64,000 nucleotides of DNA from Prochlorococcus marinus str. MIT 1214 (GCF_027359355.1 NZ_CP114777.1:248001-312000); one strand, 5' to 3'; positions 26,831 to 37,439 are shown, counted from the first letter of the stretch. Numbers and translations are program-made. Notes: generated by a model not told the origin, from the sequence alone.

Positions 26831-26861
26831 TATAATTATCGCTACACTATATGCAGTGTAG
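26831..26861 (+). promoter_or_regulatory. Promoter-like -10 and palindromic operator/hairpin upstream of dnaE
   Basis: TATAAT at 26831-26836 is followed by a perfect inverted repeat at 26842-26861 (CTACACT, 6-base loop, AGTGTAG), 15 bases before the dnaE ATG. The repeat would lie at about the transcription start or in the short 5' leader. It could be a repressor site or an RNA hairpin. It does not match the cyanobacterial LexA consensus. Confidence 0.45.
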
Positions 26862-26876
26862 TTCCGTGGAATATTA

Positions 26877-29800
26877 ATGGCTTTTGTTCCTATTCATAAC
26901 CATAGTGACTACAGCCTTCTTGATGGAGCCAGTCAACTCCCTTTAATGGTTCAAAGGGCAAAGGAATTGGGGATGCCAGCTTTAGCTCTGACTGACCATG
27001 GAGTAATGTATGGCGCGATCGAATTATTGAAGTTATGTAAGGCCGCGAATATAAAGCCAATTATTGGGAATGAGATGTACGTTATCAATGGTTCAATTGA
27101 TGACCCTCAGCCCAAAAAGGAAAAAAGATATCATCTTGTTGTCGTAGCTAAAAACCAAATTGGTTATGAAAATCTCGTAAAGTTAACTACGCTTAGTCAT
27201 TTAAACGGTGTTAGAGGAAGAGGGATATTTTCAAGACCTTGCATAGATAAGTATTTATTCAAAAAATATAGCGAGGGATTGATTTGTTCAACAGCTTGCT
27301 TAGGTGGTGAAATTCCACAAGCGATTTTAAAAGGAAGAAATGACGTTGCTAGAGAAGTAGCAGCTTGGTATAAAGAGGTTTTGGGTGATGATTTTTATCT
27401 TGAAATTCAAGACCATGGATCAATTGAGGATAGAATTGTTAATAGTGAAATAGTTAAAATATCCGAAGAACTTGATATCCAAATCATCGCTACTAATGAT
27501 GCACATTATGTATCAAAGAATGATATTGAAGCTCATGATGCATTGATTTGTGTTTTGACTGGAAAATCAGTTAGTGATCACAAAAGATTACGATATACAG
27601 GGACTGAATATATTAAATCTGAGGAGGAAATGAGAAGTTTATTTACTGATCATTTAGACAAGCATGTCATAAATAGTGCAATAGAAAATACAGTTAAACT
27701 ATCAAATAAGGTTGAAGAATATACGATATTAGGGACTTATAAGATGCCTAATTTTCCTATACCTGATGGTTATCAACCAATTGAATATCTTAAAGAGATA
27801 ACTATCAACGGTTTGAAGGAAATTTTAGATATTACTAAATTTGAACATTTTCCAATCGAATATAAAGAACGACTTGATTATGAGTTAAAAGTAATAGAAA
27901 AAATGGGCTTCCCAACCTATTTTCTTGTTGTGTGGGATTATATAAAATTTGCAAGAGAGCAAAATATTCCTGTAGGTCCAGGTAGAGGTTCAGCAGCAGG
28001 CTCTTTAGTCGCTTTTTCTCTTCGCATAACTAATATTGATCCAGTAGAAAATGGTTTGTTGTTTGAAAGATTTCTCAATCCTGAGAGAAAGTCAATGCCT
28101 GATATTGACACTGATTTTTGTATTGAAAGGCGTGGCGAAGTTATAGATTATGTAACTAAAAAGTATGGTGAAGATAAAGTTGCACAGATAATTACATTTA
28201 ACAGAATGACATCTAAGGCTGTTTTGAAAGATGTTGCCCGAGTACTTGATATTCCCTATGGAGATGCAGACCGCTTAGCGAAATTAATTCCAGTTGTAAG
28301 GGGTAAGCCTGCAAAATTGTCAGCCATGATTTCAAAAGAATCCCCCAATAAAGAATTTTATGAAAAATACAACAATGATTCAAAAGTAAAGAAATGGGTT
28401 GATATGGCAATGAGGATAGAAGGGACAAATAAGACTTTTGGTGTTCATGCAGCAGGTGTGGTTATTGCGGCTAATTCACTTGATAATTTAGTTCCTCTTC
28501 AAAGAAACAATGATGGACAAATAATTACTCAATATTTTATGGAAGATATTGAATCACTCGGTCTTTTGAAGATGGACTTTTTAGGACTTAGAAATCTTAC
28601 AATGATCGAAAAGACAATTAATTTAGTTGAGAAATCAATTGGTAAGAGATTAGATCCTGATTCTTTGCCTTTTACAGATGAAAAAACATTCGAACTACTT
28701 TCCAGGGGCGATTTAGAAGGAATTTTCCAACTTGAATCTAGTGGAATGAGGCAAATAGTAAAAGATCTAAAGCCCTCATCTCTTGAGGATATTTCTTCGA
28801 TTCTTGCTCTTTATCGTCCAGGTCCTCTTGATGCAGGATTGATTCCTAAATTTATAAATAGAAAACATGGGAAGGAGAGTATTGATTTTCAACATCAATC
28901 ACTTGAGCCAATTTTAAGTGAGACTTATGGAATCATGGTTTATCAAGAGCAGATCATGAAGATTGCACAGGATTTAGCCGGATATTCGCTTGGGCAAGCA
29001 GATTTATTGAGAAGGGCAATGGGTAAGAAAAAAGTATCCGAGATGCAGCGCCATAGAACGCTCTTTGTTGATGGAGCTGTTAAAAATGGTGTCACAGATG
29101 TCATCGCTGAACAGTTATTTGATCAAATGGTTTTATTTGCTGAATACTGCTTTAACAAAAGTCATTCAACTGCTTATGGAGCTGTTACTTATCAGACTGC
29201 TTATTTAAAAGCACATTATCCTGTCGCTTATATGGCGGCATTGCTTACCGTTAATGCTGGATCGGCTGACAAGATTCAAAGATATATTTCTAACTGTAAT
29301 TCAATGGGCATAAACGTAATGCCTCCAAATATCAATACCTCTGGTGTTGATTTCACTCCAAAAGATAATTCAATTCTTTTTGGTTTTTCGGCTGTCAAAA
29401 ATTTAGGTGATGGTGCAATTAGAAAAATTATCACCTCTAGAGATGAAGATGGCGAATTTACTTCTTTAGCACAATTATGTGATCGAATTTCACTTGGTTC
29501 CGTTAACCGAAGAGGACTTGAGGCGTTGATACATAGTGGAGCGCTTGATTGTCTTGAAAAAAATGCAAATCGCGCTCAGCTTATTGCTGATTTGGATTTA
29601 ACTATTGAATGGGCTTCTTCTAGAGCAAAAGATAGAACTAGCGGTCAAGGTAATCTCTTCGATTTATCTAATTCCACAAATAATGAATCATCACCGACTG
29701 ATGATTATTCATCAGCTCCAAAGGCGAAAGAAGTCCAAGAGTATCTTCCTTCAGACAAACTTAAATTAGAAAAAGAGCATGTTGGATTCTATCTATCTGA

Positions 29801-30395
29801 TCATCCTTTGAAGCAACTTTCAGAACCAGCAAAATTGATTGCTCCTATAAGCCTTAGTTCTTTAGAAGAGCAAAAAGATAAGTCAAAGGTTAGTGTTATT
29901 GCAATGATTCCAGAAATGAGAGAAGTCACAACTAGAAAAGGTGACAGGATGGCAATTATTCAACTAGAGGATTTAACTGGTTCTTGTGAAGCTGTTGTTT
30001 TCCCCAAAAGTTATGAACGATTATCAGATCATTTGATGGTTGAAACGAGGTTATTGATATGGGGCAGCGTAGACAGGAGAGATGAAACTGTTCAATTGCT
30101 TATTGATGATTGTCGTGAAATTGATGACTTAAGATTTCTCTTGATTGATCTTCGTCCTGATCAAGCTACAGATATCAATATTCAGCATAAATTAAGAGAA
30201 TGCCTTTCTAAAAACAGACCTAACAGAAATGAATTAGGTGTACGTATCCCAGTAGTAGCATGTCTAAAGGACAACACTAATACTAGGTATGTAAGGTTGG
30301 GTGATCAATTTTGCGTAAAGGACACTGACCTGGCTTTGGAGGCACTATCTAAGAATTCCTTCATTGCAAGATCAAGTAAAAGCCTTGTAATTTAA
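26877..30395 (+). CDS. dnaE: DNA polymerase III alpha subunit, intact and intein-free
   Basis: Replicative polymerase, 1172 residues. The N-terminal PHP domain begins [17 protein letters not shown]. The polymerase motifs are [14 protein letters not shown] and the acidic PDIDTDFC. The helix-hairpin-helix and OB domains follow in the C-terminal third (e.g. [18 protein letters not shown]). In many cyanobacteria dnaE is split by a trans-splicing intein at a Tyr-Cys junction (AEY/CFN). The same junction is present here, uninterrupted, at Tyr757-Cys758. Single continuous frame with ATG start. Confidence 0.97.
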   Translation: MAFVPIHNHSDYSLLDGASQLPLMVQRAKELGMPALALTDHGVMYGAIELLKLCKAANIKPIIGNEMYVINGSIDDPQPKKEKRYHLVVVAKNQIGYENLVKLTTLSHLNGVRGRGIFSRPCIDKYLFKKYSEGLICSTACLGGEIPQAILKGRNDVAREVAAWYKEVLGDDFYLEIQDHGSIEDRIVNSEIVKISEELDIQIIATNDAHYVSKNDIEAHDALICVLTGKSVSDHKRLRYTGTEYIKSEEEMRSLFTDHLDKHVINSAIENTVKLSNKVEEYTILGTYKMPNFPIPDGYQPIEYLKEITINGLKEILDITKFEHFPIEYKERLDYELKVIEKMGFPTYFLVVWDYIKFAREQNIPVGPGRGSAAGSLVAFSLRITNIDPVENGLLFERFLNPERKSMPDIDTDFCIERRGEVIDYVTKKYGEDKVAQIITFNRMTSKAVLKDVARVLDIPYGDADRLAKLIPVVRGKPAKLSAMISKESPNKEFYEKYNNDSKVKKWVDMAMRIEGTNKTFGVHAAGVVIAANSLDNLVPLQRNNDGQIITQYFMEDIESLGLLKMDFLGLRNLTMIEKTINLVEKSIGKRLDPDSLPFTDEKTFELLSRGDLEGIFQLESSGMRQIVKDLKPSSLEDISSILALYRPGPLDAGLIPKFINRKHGKESIDFQHQSLEPILSETYGIMVYQEQIMKIAQDLAGYSLGQADLLRRAMGKKKVSEMQRHRTLFVDGAVKNGVTDVIAEQLFDQMVLFAEYCFNKSHSTAYGAVTYQTAYLKAHYPVAYMAALLTVNAGSADKIQRYISNCNSMGINVMPPNINTSGVDFTPKDNSILFGFSAVKNLGDGAIRKIITSRDEDGEFTSLAQLCDRISLGSVNRRGLEALIHSGALDCLEKNANRAQLIADLDLTIEWASSRAKDRTSGQGNLFDLSNSTNNESSPTDDYSSAPKAKEVQEYLPSDKLKLEKEHVGFYLSDHPLKQLSEPAKLIAPISLSSLEEQKDKSKVSVIAMIPEMREVTTRKGDRMAIIQLEDLTGSCEAVVFPKSYERLSDHLMVETRLLIWGSVDRRDETVQLLIDDCREIDDLRFLLIDLRPDQATDINIQHKLRECLSKNRPNRNELGVRIPVVACLKDNTNTRYVRLGDQFCVKDTDLALEALSKNSFIARSSKSLVI

Positions 30396-30403
30396 ACTTA
30401 TTT

Positions 30404-30844
30404 TCAACTTGAAATATCTTTTTGACTTGTTTTGAATGCATCTTTCATCCTATTGATGTTTGGCTTTATGTTCTCAAAACCAAGAAAACTTCCAGTATTT
30501 AAATCCCAACTAGCTGAGAGTATTCCATAACTTAATCCTAATAAACCTATAAGGAAACAAAGCGCTGAACTTACAAGAGTGACTGTTGGAGATATTTCAG
30601 CAATACCTTTGCTTATTAAAAAATAACTCCCAATAAATACTCCCATGCCACTTAGGGTTGGAATGCCTGTCGTAAAAGCTATTCTTCTTGCCATTCTATT
30701 TGCAACATAGCTTGGTATTCCTGAGTTCTTGCTACTACTTTTTGAAGATTTCTTTGAAACTATTTTTGGAGCCGAGTTATTGCTGGAGAATCCTATTTTT
30801 ACTTCTTTAGGTTGGTCCTTTTTGTTTTTCTTTGAACCTTTCAT
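30404..30844 (-). CDS. PAM68-like photosystem assembly protein (DUF3464)
   Basis: 146 residues: a Lys/Ser-rich basic N-terminus of about 45 residues, then IPSYVANRMARRIAFTTGIP, two membrane helices (GMGVFIGSYFLISKG and TLVSSALCFLIGLLGLSYGI) and SASWD. This matches the PAM68 family. In plants and Synechocystis these proteins assist photosystem II assembly and chlorophyll protein insertion. Next to rpsO on the same strand. Confidence 0.82.
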   Translation of the reverse strand: MKGSKKNKKDQPKEVKIGFSSNNSAPKIVSKKSSKSSSKNSGIPSYVANRMARRIAFTTGIPTLSGMGVFIGSYFLISKGIAEISPTVTLVSSALCFLIGLLGLSYGILSASWDLNTGSFLGFENIKPNINRMKDAFKTSQKDISS

Positions 30845-30871
30845 TAGCTTCTAGCAATCTAGTACCAGCAA

Positions 30872-31141
30872 TTATCCTCTAATAGCTAATTTTTCAATGA
30901 GCTCTGTATATCTTTTTTCACTTTTAGAACGTACATAACCTAAAAGTCTTTTTCTCTGCCCAATCATTTTGAGCAATCCTTGTCTTGAGGAGAAATCATG
31001 GATATTGCCTTGAAGATGTGTGCTTAATTTTGAGATCCTTGTGGTAAGCATCGCAACTTGAACTTCTGCTGAGCCAGTATCAGTTGGATGTACTTGATGT
31101 GTGTTGATTAGATTTTGTTTCTCTTCTGTGCCAAGTGACAT
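30872..31141 (-). CDS. rpsO: 30S ribosomal protein S15
   Basis: 89-residue S15: begins [13 protein letters not shown], with the [19 protein letters not shown] core and [17 protein letters not shown], both diagnostic. Binds 16S rRNA helices in the central domain. Upstream of the PAM68-like gene, same strand, 27 bases apart. Confidence 0.98.
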   Translation of the reverse strand: MSLGTEEKQNLINTHQVHPTDTGSAEVQVAMLTTRISKLSTHLQGNIHDFSSRQGLLKMIGQRKRLLGYVRSKSEKRYTELIEKLAIRG

Positions 31142-31191
31142 TTGTTTAACTTTTCTTATTCATCAATTCTAATTTAATCCCTAGCCTTCTA

Positions 31192-31866
31192 TCAAGTACT
31201 CTTTTCACTTAATTTCATAAGAATCTCTTTGAGATGTTTATCCATTAGCTCTGCTTTTTCTTCTGCAGATGAAGAATTCAATAACAAAGAATTTTCTTTT
31301 TCATTGATTGTGATTATTTTAATTGATTCTTTTATTTCATTATCTACATAGCCAAGTGAATTTAGAATTAAATATATTTCATCAATATATTTGGAGAATT
31401 GATTAGCCTCTATGTCATTTTTGTTTTCATGAATTGTTTTATCATTATCTGTAAATCTTTGAAGTTTATTTCTTAGCTCAACTATTAATCTCTCTGCAAT
31501 TCTTTTACCTATGCCTTGGGTTTTTGTTAATAAATTAGATTCTTTATTTTCTATTGCATTAACTAATTGAGGAACTTCAAATTCCTCTAACATAGCCATA
31601 CCTATTTGAGGGCCTATTCCATTTACACTGATGATTTCTCGAAATAGATCTCTTTGATTAACCTCTATAAAACCATATAAACTTGTGCCATCTTCACGAT
31701 CTATTTGATGAATCCATAATTCAAACTCATTTAAAAATTCAGCTTTATCTATTTGTTTTGGTAATAGTTGTATTTCATAGCCAACACCACCAACATTTAG
31801 AACGACTCCTTTTCTTGAGGATATTTTCCAAGTATGAACTTTTTCGCCTTTTAACCAGCTAATCAT
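31192..31866 (-). CDS. ruvA: Holliday junction branch migration protein RuvA
   Basis: Tetrameric junction-binding subunit, 224 residues. OB domain at the N-terminus (MISWLKGEKVHTWKIS, NVGGVGYEIQL), helix-hairpin-helix repeats (ISVNGIGPQIGMAMLEEF and TQGIGKRIAERLIVELRNKL), and a C-terminal RuvB-binding domain (EIYLILNSLGYVDNEI). It is 51 bases upstream of rpsO on the same strand. Confidence 0.95.
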   Translation of the reverse strand: MISWLKGEKVHTWKISSRKGVVLNVGGVGYEIQLLPKQIDKAEFLNEFELWIHQIDREDGTSLYGFIEVNQRDLFREIISVNGIGPQIGMAMLEEFEVPQLVNAIENKESNLLTKTQGIGKRIAERLIVELRNKLQRFTDNDKTIHENKNDIEANQFSKYIDEIYLILNSLGYVDNEIKESIKIITINEKENSLLLNSSSAEEKAELMDKHLKEILMKLSEKST

Positions 31867-31905
31867 TATTTATTTTGATTAAATTTCTGAAAATATAAAA
31901 TATTC

Positions 31906-32292
31906 TCAACCACCATCAATCTGACATCCAACCATTGACCCTCCTACCAAACCAGCAGGAATTGCCCACCAACGATCTTTTCCTCTGGATATTGCTGTAG
32001 CGAAGCCAGCTCCTAAAATCCCTCCTGCAATTTTGCCTTCAGAGCAATCATTGTTATCGAATTCATTGTTATCGAATGTTGATCCAGCACCTGGGCAAGG
32101 AACTTCAACTGTTTCCTCCCATTTTTTGACATATCCAGGATCTTTTCTTGTCCCAGGAATATATTCTTCTCTATATTCGTTTCTCGTGCAAGTTTTACTA
32201 GAAGAGTAGCCTCGCTGATATTCATCTGCAAGAATCGATGTTGATCCAGTGCAAATAAAAACTATTGAAAAAATTAAAGATTTATAATTCAT
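31906..32292 (-). CDS. Secreted Gly-rich (glycine-zipper-like) protein (128 aa)
   Basis: Signal peptide (MNYKSLIFSIVFICTGSTSI, cleavage probably near ILA-DE). The mature protein has Cys residues, a charged middle, and a C-terminal Gly-rich segment (KIAGGILGAGFATAISRG, then AIPAGLVGGSMVGCQ) like the glycine-zipper 2TM region of outer-membrane-associated proteins. A 15-base in-frame duplication produces FDNNEFDNND near residue 80. The start codon overlaps the stop of the EamA gene as ATGA, so the two are co-translated. Function unknown. Confidence 0.7.
   Translation of the reverse strand: MNYKSLIFSIVFICTGSTSILADEYQRGYSSSKTCTRNEYREEYIPGTRKDPGYVKKWEETVEVPCPGAGSTFDNNEFDNNDCSEGKIAGGILGAGFATAISRGKDRWWAIPAGLVGGSMVGCQIDGG
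32049..32077 (-). repeat. 15-base direct duplication
   Basis: CATTGTTATCGAAT occurs at 32049-32062 and again at 32064-32077 (plus-strand reading), a 15-base period. It duplicates five codons in the secreted-protein gene. Confidence 0.75.
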
Positions 32293-33197
32293 ATTTTTGA
32301 TTGTGTTCTCTTGGATGCACTCATACTAATAATAGTAGAAATAAGAACGCAAAATCCACCTAAGTATATTGAACTTGTTATTTTTTCTTGAAATATCAAT
32401 ACTCCCCATATACTTGCAAATATAACTTGTGAATAATTTAGTGAAGTTGCTTGGCCAGCTGGTAGTAGTCTTAACCCCTCTGTTATACAGAGTTGTCCAA
32501 TCTGTGTAAAAATACCAATACCTATTATCCAGAACCAATCTGTACCAGAAGGTAATACAAAATCACTAATAATAAAAGGAATAGATAAGGGGATAGAGAC
32601 CAAAGGAAAGTAGTAAATTATTACAAGAGGGTGTTCTTTGGAAGAAAGCTTCCTTACACATATATATGCCAATGATGTCATCAGCGCACCAAATATTGCA
32701 ATGATTATTGCTAATATTGTCTCTTGAATATTACTGTTGCTGGTGAATTCCGGCTGACTAACTAAAACAATTCCTATCCAACCAATAATGATTGAATATA
32801 CTATTCTTCTTAATATATATTCCTTTAAAATTATGTAAGCACATATCACTGTAAAAGTTGGATAAATGTATTGTATTACTGTTGCCGTTGCAATAGGTAA
32901 TATTGTAAGAGCTTTGAAAATACAGAATAGTGCAACTGTTCCTAGTAAACCCCTTATGATTAATAATTTTTTCTGATATCCCCAAGGGTTAATGTTATTT
33001 TTATATAAGTAAAATCTTGTTATTATTATACTTATTGTAGCTCGAGCAAATACAAGTTCTGAAATAGGGATCCTTCCCCCAATCGCCTTCACACAAACAG
33101 TCATAAGGCTAAATGCAAAACCGCTTCCTATTAAAAATCTGATCCCTTTAAAATTTTTTTCTATATTTAATTTATTGGTAAGTAGTTTTTCTCTCAA
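32289..33197 (-). CDS. EamA/DMT-family permease
   Basis: Drug/metabolite transporter with ten predicted helices and two EamA repeats of about 140 residues, 302 in total. Visible elements: FALSLMTVCVKAIGG in helix 1 region, ATVIQYIYPTFTVICAYIIL in helices 4-5, and SLNYSQVIFASIWGVLIFQE in the second repeat. Inner-membrane exporter of unknown solute. Divergent from dnaG. Confidence 0.85.
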   Translation of the reverse strand: MREKLLTNKLNIEKNFKGIRFLIGSGFAFSLMTVCVKAIGGRIPISELVFARATISIIITRFYLYKNNINPWGYQKKLLIIRGLLGTVALFCIFKALTILPIATATVIQYIYPTFTVICAYIILKEYILRRIVYSIIIGWIGIVLVSQPEFTSNSNIQETILAIIIAIFGALMTSLAYICVRKLSSKEHPLVIIYYFPLVSIPLSIPFIISDFVLPSGTDWFWIIGIGIFTQIGQLCITEGLRLLPAGQATSLNYSQVIFASIWGVLIFQEKITSSIYLGGFCVLISTIISMSASKRTQSKI

Positions 33198-33245
33198 TTC
33201 CTAAATCTCTTAACTAAATATTTAAATATCAATTAAAATTATCAT

Positions 33246-35273
33246 ATGGCTTCTGCTCGACTACATCCTAAGACAATTGAGTCTGTAAAAGAGCGCGTAG
33301 ATATTGTTGATGTTGTTGGTGAACACGTCGTTTTAAAGAAAAAAGGTAAAGAATATGTTGGAATATGTCCTTTTCATGATGATAGTAAACCTTCAATGTC
33401 AGTAATTCCTGGCAAGCAATTTTATTATTGTTTTTCATGTGGAGCTGGTGGAAATGCAATTAAATTCTTAATGGAGTTTCAGAGACAAAGTTTTAGTGAT
33501 GTTGTTCTTGAGCTGGCTAAGAAATATCAAGTACCAATTGATACGATTGAAGGACCTCAACAAGAAAGACTCAAGCAACAGCTTTCACGTAGAGATACCC
33601 TTTATCGTGTTTTAAAAACCGCTACTGGTTGGTTTAGAAATCAATTGAATTCTCCATGTGGAGAAAATGCACTTAATTACCTTAAGAATAAGCGTAATTT
33701 AAGTGATGGAACTTTAATCAATTTTGAACTTGGTTTTGCTCCAGATAATTGGGATTCACTACTTAAATATTTTGTAGACATAGAAAAAGTCAGTGTTGAA
33801 ATCCTTGAATCAGCGGGATTGATTGTTCCTCGAAAGGGTGGTAATGGTTTCTATGACAGATTTCGCAATCGAATAATTGTTCCTATTCACGACAGGCAAA
33901 AAAGAGTTATTGGTTTCGGCGGACGAAGTCTTGATGGTTCAGAACCTAAGTATTTAAATTCACCTGAGACTGAAATCTTTGAAAAAGGAAAAAATCTTTT
34001 TGGTTTTGATAAATCCACACTTTCCATTAGGAAAAAAGATTATGCAGTTGTTGTAGAGGGATATTTTGATGTGATGGCACTTCATGATTCGGGTATTACA
34101 AATGTTGTCGCTTCTTTAGGAACAGCATTAAGTCGCAATCAAATAACGCTTCTTTCTCGTGCCACCGATAGTAAAAAGATTCTCTTAAATTTTGACTCAG
34201 ATAATGCTGGAATCCGTGCGGCTAATAGAGCCATTAGTGAAGTAGAAAACCTCGCTATTCAAGGTCAACTAGATTTACGAGTCCTTCAATTACCTTCAGG
34301 TAAAGATCCAGATGAATTTCTTAAGGATAATTCTCCATCCGAATATGAAGCATTAGCGGCAAAATCACCTCTTTGGATGGATTGGCAAATTGATCAATCA
34401 TTGAAGGATTTAGATTTAAGTAAATCTGATCAATTTCAGGAAGCCGTTAGCAGCTTAGTAAGTCTCCTTGGAAAGCTTCCTCAAACTGCAATAAGAACTC
34501 ATTATCTACAGAAGGTTGCTCAGCGTCTTAGTGGAGGTCAAGGTAGATTCGCTCTAAAACTAGAGGAGGATTTACGTAATCAAATAAGTGGTCAAAGATG
34601 GCACGGTCGCTCGAAAAAAATTGATAAGCCTCAAGAAATTAGTCTCAGAGAAAGAAGTGAGGCAGATATACTTTTTACTTATATTCACTGTCCTAATTAC
34701 AGATCTTTTATTCGTTATGAACTTCGCTTAAGGGATCTTGATGATTTTGCGATTAATCATCATCGTGCAATATGGTCTACAATAAGTAACATTGAGGAAA
34801 AGATTTTTGGTCCTGAAATTGTTGAGAAGATTAATCGTTTTAATGATTCTAATAATATTTTAGCTGATGTTGATTTAATTAAAAAGTTGTTAGATAATTT
34901 CCTATCCAGTGATAATGAGCATCTTCCTAAACTTACTCCTTTACTAGATGTTAATGAACTTCGTTTGGCAACATTAAATGACCCCGAGTCGCTCATCCGT
35001 GGGGCCCTGGCTGCTCTTGAAAAGCAAAAATCCTTAAAACGTTGTAGACATTTAATTGATGCATGGAGTTCTCAAAGATTGCAAACTCTTGAGAACTGTA
35101 TAGCCTCTCTTATTGTTCAGGAAAAATCTGAGCCTAGCGATTCATCTGATATGGAACAGAGAGTTATTAGCATGTTTGAAGAATTAAATAATGATGCTAT
35201 CAATTTTCAACAGCTTTACTATGCCGAGAGAAAACACATACTTAATCTAGATCAACAGAGATGTTATAAATAA
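33246..35273 (+). CDS. dnaG: DNA primase
   Basis: Makes RNA primers at the replication fork, 675 residues. The N-terminal CHC2 zinc-binding domain is seen as GICPFHDDSKPSMSV and FYYCFSCGAGGNAIKFL. The TOPRIM catalytic core has VVVEGYFDVMALHDSG and the DSDNAG acidic motif. The C-terminal region of about 200 residues would bind DnaB. ATG start; divergent from the EamA gene. Confidence 0.96.
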   Translation: MASARLHPKTIESVKERVDIVDVVGEHVVLKKKGKEYVGICPFHDDSKPSMSVIPGKQFYYCFSCGAGGNAIKFLMEFQRQSFSDVVLELAKKYQVPIDTIEGPQQERLKQQLSRRDTLYRVLKTATGWFRNQLNSPCGENALNYLKNKRNLSDGTLINFELGFAPDNWDSLLKYFVDIEKVSVEILESAGLIVPRKGGNGFYDRFRNRIIVPIHDRQKRVIGFGGRSLDGSEPKYLNSPETEIFEKGKNLFGFDKSTLSIRKKDYAVVVEGYFDVMALHDSGITNVVASLGTALSRNQITLLSRATDSKKILLNFDSDNAGIRAANRAISEVENLAIQGQLDLRVLQLPSGKDPDEFLKDNSPSEYEALAAKSPLWMDWQIDQSLKDLDLSKSDQFQEAVSSLVSLLGKLPQTAIRTHYLQKVAQRLSGGQGRFALKLEEDLRNQISGQRWHGRSKKIDKPQEISLRERSEADILFTYIHCPNYRSFIRYELRLRDLDDFAINHHRAIWSTISNIEEKIFGPEIVEKINRFNDSNNILADVDLIKKLLDNFLSSDNEHLPKLTPLLDVNELRLATLNDPESLIRGALAALEKQKSLKRCRHLIDAWSSQRLQTLENCIASLIVQEKSEPSDSSDMEQRVISMFEELNNDAINFQQLYYAERKHILNLDQQRCYK

Positions 35274-35292
35274 TTTTATATGGTTTTTATCA

Positions 35293-35592
35293 ATGAAAAA
35301 TATTTCACCTTTTAATTTGGATCAATGTTCTTTATCTAATGATCTATGGCCAGATTTTATCAATAAAATTGGTCTTATTAAGGCAAATTTAGCTGTACGA
35401 CAATCTCTCGATCTTCAGAGAATGCAGGGATCGACTTCCACTCTACCTGTACTTATTCTTGAAACATGTGGAACTGCTTTAGTGAATTCTGAAGCCGTTA
35501 AGATTTATATTGGTCTTTCATATTTGGAGCAAGGAATGGTTTTAATTTTCAGTAGTAAATTAAACGCTATTCAGTTACTTAGATACAATTAA
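35293..35592 (+). CDS. Hypothetical protein (99 aa)
   Basis: Soluble protein directly downstream of dnaG (19 bases), probably co-transcribed. It has a helical N-terminal half (DFINKIGLIKANLAVRQSL) and a hydrophobic strand-rich half (LPVLILETCGTALV, then GMVLIFSSKLNAI). Not recognised as a known family; no signal peptide. ATG start. Confidence 0.55.
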   Translation: MKNISPFNLDQCSLSNDLWPDFINKIGLIKANLAVRQSLDLQRMQGSTSTLPVLILETCGTALVNSEAVKIYIGLSYLEQGMVLIFSSKLNAIQLLRYN

Positions 35593-35605
35593 TATTAATA
35601 AAGTA

Positions 35606-36109
35606 TTATAGACAATATTTTATTAATTCATTTTTTACTAATCTTGGTTTATCTTCTAATATATATGCTTGTCTTTCTTTTTCTTCCTCTCTGGATATTC
35701 TAATAGATCCATTAAAAGCATTTATCTTTGATGGATTCATTGATAGCTTTCTATCTATTTTTAATAACTTTCCATTATTGCACTCTTGTGCGACATGAAT
35801 AGCTTCATGTCTTAAAGCTTTTTTTATATGTAAGGCTGTTCTTTCAAACACATCCTTATTTTTCTTTCTTAGATGCGTATATCCTTCTCGCTTCTTTGCG
35901 TTATTTGTACAAATAATAATTTCCTTTTTTACGCGATTAAAAAAACCCACATAGTTCTCACCTAACAAACATAATTTTGTATTTTCTGCTGTCTTATATC
36001 CCGCCTTTTCAATCACCCTTATTATTTCTACTTCTGTTCTATCTATAAATTCTATGAACTCCACTATATTTTTTCTAGGACTTCTCTTCTTTTCAATGTA
36101 GCATGACAC
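35606..36109 (-). CDS. Hypothetical protein with HExxH motif, third gene of the umuDC operon
   Basis: 167 residues, basic, no membrane segment. Residues 98-110 read ALRHEAIHVAQEC, an HExxH zinc-peptidase-type motif (His101, Glu102, His105). I do not see a third ligand with confidence; Asp119, Glu144 or Glu145 are possible. It starts 50 bases after the umuC stop on the same strand, so it is probably induced with the translesion polymerase. It may be a small metallopeptidase or a DUF of unknown function; the activity is inferred only from the motif. Confidence 0.6.
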   Translation of the reverse strand: MSCYIEKKRSPRKNIVEFIEFIDRTEVEIIRVIEKAGYKTAENTKLCLLGENYVGFFNRVKKEIIICTNNAKKREGYTHLRKKNKDVFERTALHIKKALRHEAIHVAQECNNGKLLKIDRKLSMNPSKINAFNGSIRISREEEKERQAYILEDKPRLVKNELIKYCL

Positions 36110-36159
36110 TCAGTTTGAATTTTAATATGTAGCATCATTGTTAAATATTATACTAACTT

Positions 36160-37437
36160 CTAATTAGCATATATAGTTGGAATATTTTCTATATTTGTTG
36201 TTTTTATACTAGATAGATTTTTTCTTCGGGGTCTCCATTCTGTATCCATCATTGATGATCCCCAATTTATTGTATCTATACCATTTTTCGAATTAATATT
36301 ATCTATTACATTATCCAGTCTCTGTCGGTATAATTCTTCTTTAATATTCTGTGCATCAAATATTAGGTTTTGTTTATATTGATTGCTTTGAAGTTTATGC
36401 AATATTACACCTGCTTTTATAAATTTTTTATATGGTTTAAAAATTTCTTTTGTTAGTAATAGACTTTTTTCAATCATGATCTTTGAGTTAGAAGTTGGAA
36501 CGCTTATTTTTGCTGTTGCTTCACTCCTAAAAAAATCTTTTGAATGAGTATTTGTATTCGTAAAAAGCGTAATAGCTGAAGATAATTGATTGTATTTTCG
36601 CAACTTAGCACTTGCGATTAAAACGTATTTAATAATTGCTTGGCTCAAATCATCTAAGCTATCTATGGGATGTGCAAAACTCCTGCTTACGCAGATTTCT
36701 TTTCGATCTGATGAGTTCTCTTTTATAGGGATACAGAGGTTTCCTTTTAATTCATTTTGAATGCGTAGACCAACTACACCATACTTTCCTTTAATTTGGT
36801 CGCTTGACATATCTCTAAGTTCTCTCGCATTAGTGATGCCTCTGTCTTTTAGCCATTTAGACATCCTTTTGCCGATACCCCAAACTTTATCTATATTAAT
36901 TAGATCAAGATAATGATCTTTATTTTCAACAAGACCTATATCAAATATGCCTGAATTCGTTTGTATTTTTTTTGCTAGATGATTAGAAATTTTTGATAGA
37001 ACTTTTGTCTCACCAATACCAATAGATATTGGTATTCCTATGTTTTGATAAACCAAAGCCCTTAAATCTTTTCCCCATTTGTATAAGCACTTTTCTTTTG
37101 GACGTTTTATAGTTCCAAACGCTTCATCTATAGAGTAAATTTCCAGTTCTTCACAATTTTTTCTTAGTAGTTGCATTAATCGATTACTTATATCACCGTA
37201 AAGTTCGTAATTTGAACTTCTTACATTTATATTTAATTGATTTAGTTTATTTTTTAACTTGAAATAAGGCTGTCCCATAGGAATTCCCATTCTTCTGGCC
37301 TCTGAACTGCGAGCTATTATGCATCCATCATTATTCGAAAGTACTACTAATCCCTTTCCTTTTATGGAAGGATCGATCATTTGTTCACACGAAGCATAGA
37401 AATTATTCCCATCAATTTGAAGTATTACTTTGGACAT
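36160..37437 (-). CDS. umuC: Translesion DNA polymerase V subunit UmuC
   Basis: Y-family polymerase, 425 residues. Motifs: catalytic Asp9 in QIDGNNFYASCEQ, NNDGCIIARSSEARRMGI in the fingers, and Asp104/Glu105 in EIYSIDEAFG. Further on are the helix-hairpin-helix (IDKVWGIGKRMSKWLKDRGI) and a little-finger domain (CVSRSFAH). It copies damaged DNA after activation by UmuD'. It begins 2 bases after the umuD stop. Confidence 0.95.
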   Translation of the reverse strand: MSKVILQIDGNNFYASCEQMIDPSIKGKGLVVLSNNDGCIIARSSEARRMGIPMGQPYFKLKNKLNQLNINVRSSNYELYGDISNRLMQLLRKNCEELEIYSIDEAFGTIKRPKEKCLYKWGKDLRALVYQNIGIPISIGIGETKVLSKISNHLAKKIQTNSGIFDIGLVENKDHYLDLINIDKVWGIGKRMSKWLKDRGITNARELRDMSSDQIKGKYGVVGLRIQNELKGNLCIPIKENSSDRKEICVSRSFAHPIDSLDDLSQAIIKYVLIASAKLRKYNQLSSAITLFTNTNTHSKDFFRSEATAKISVPTSNSKIMIEKSLLLTKEIFKPYKKFIKAGVILHKLQSNQYKQNLIFDAQNIKEELYRQRLDNVIDNINSKNGIDTINWGSSMMDTEWRPRRKNLSSIKTTNIENIPTIYAN

Positions 37438-37439
37438 AA

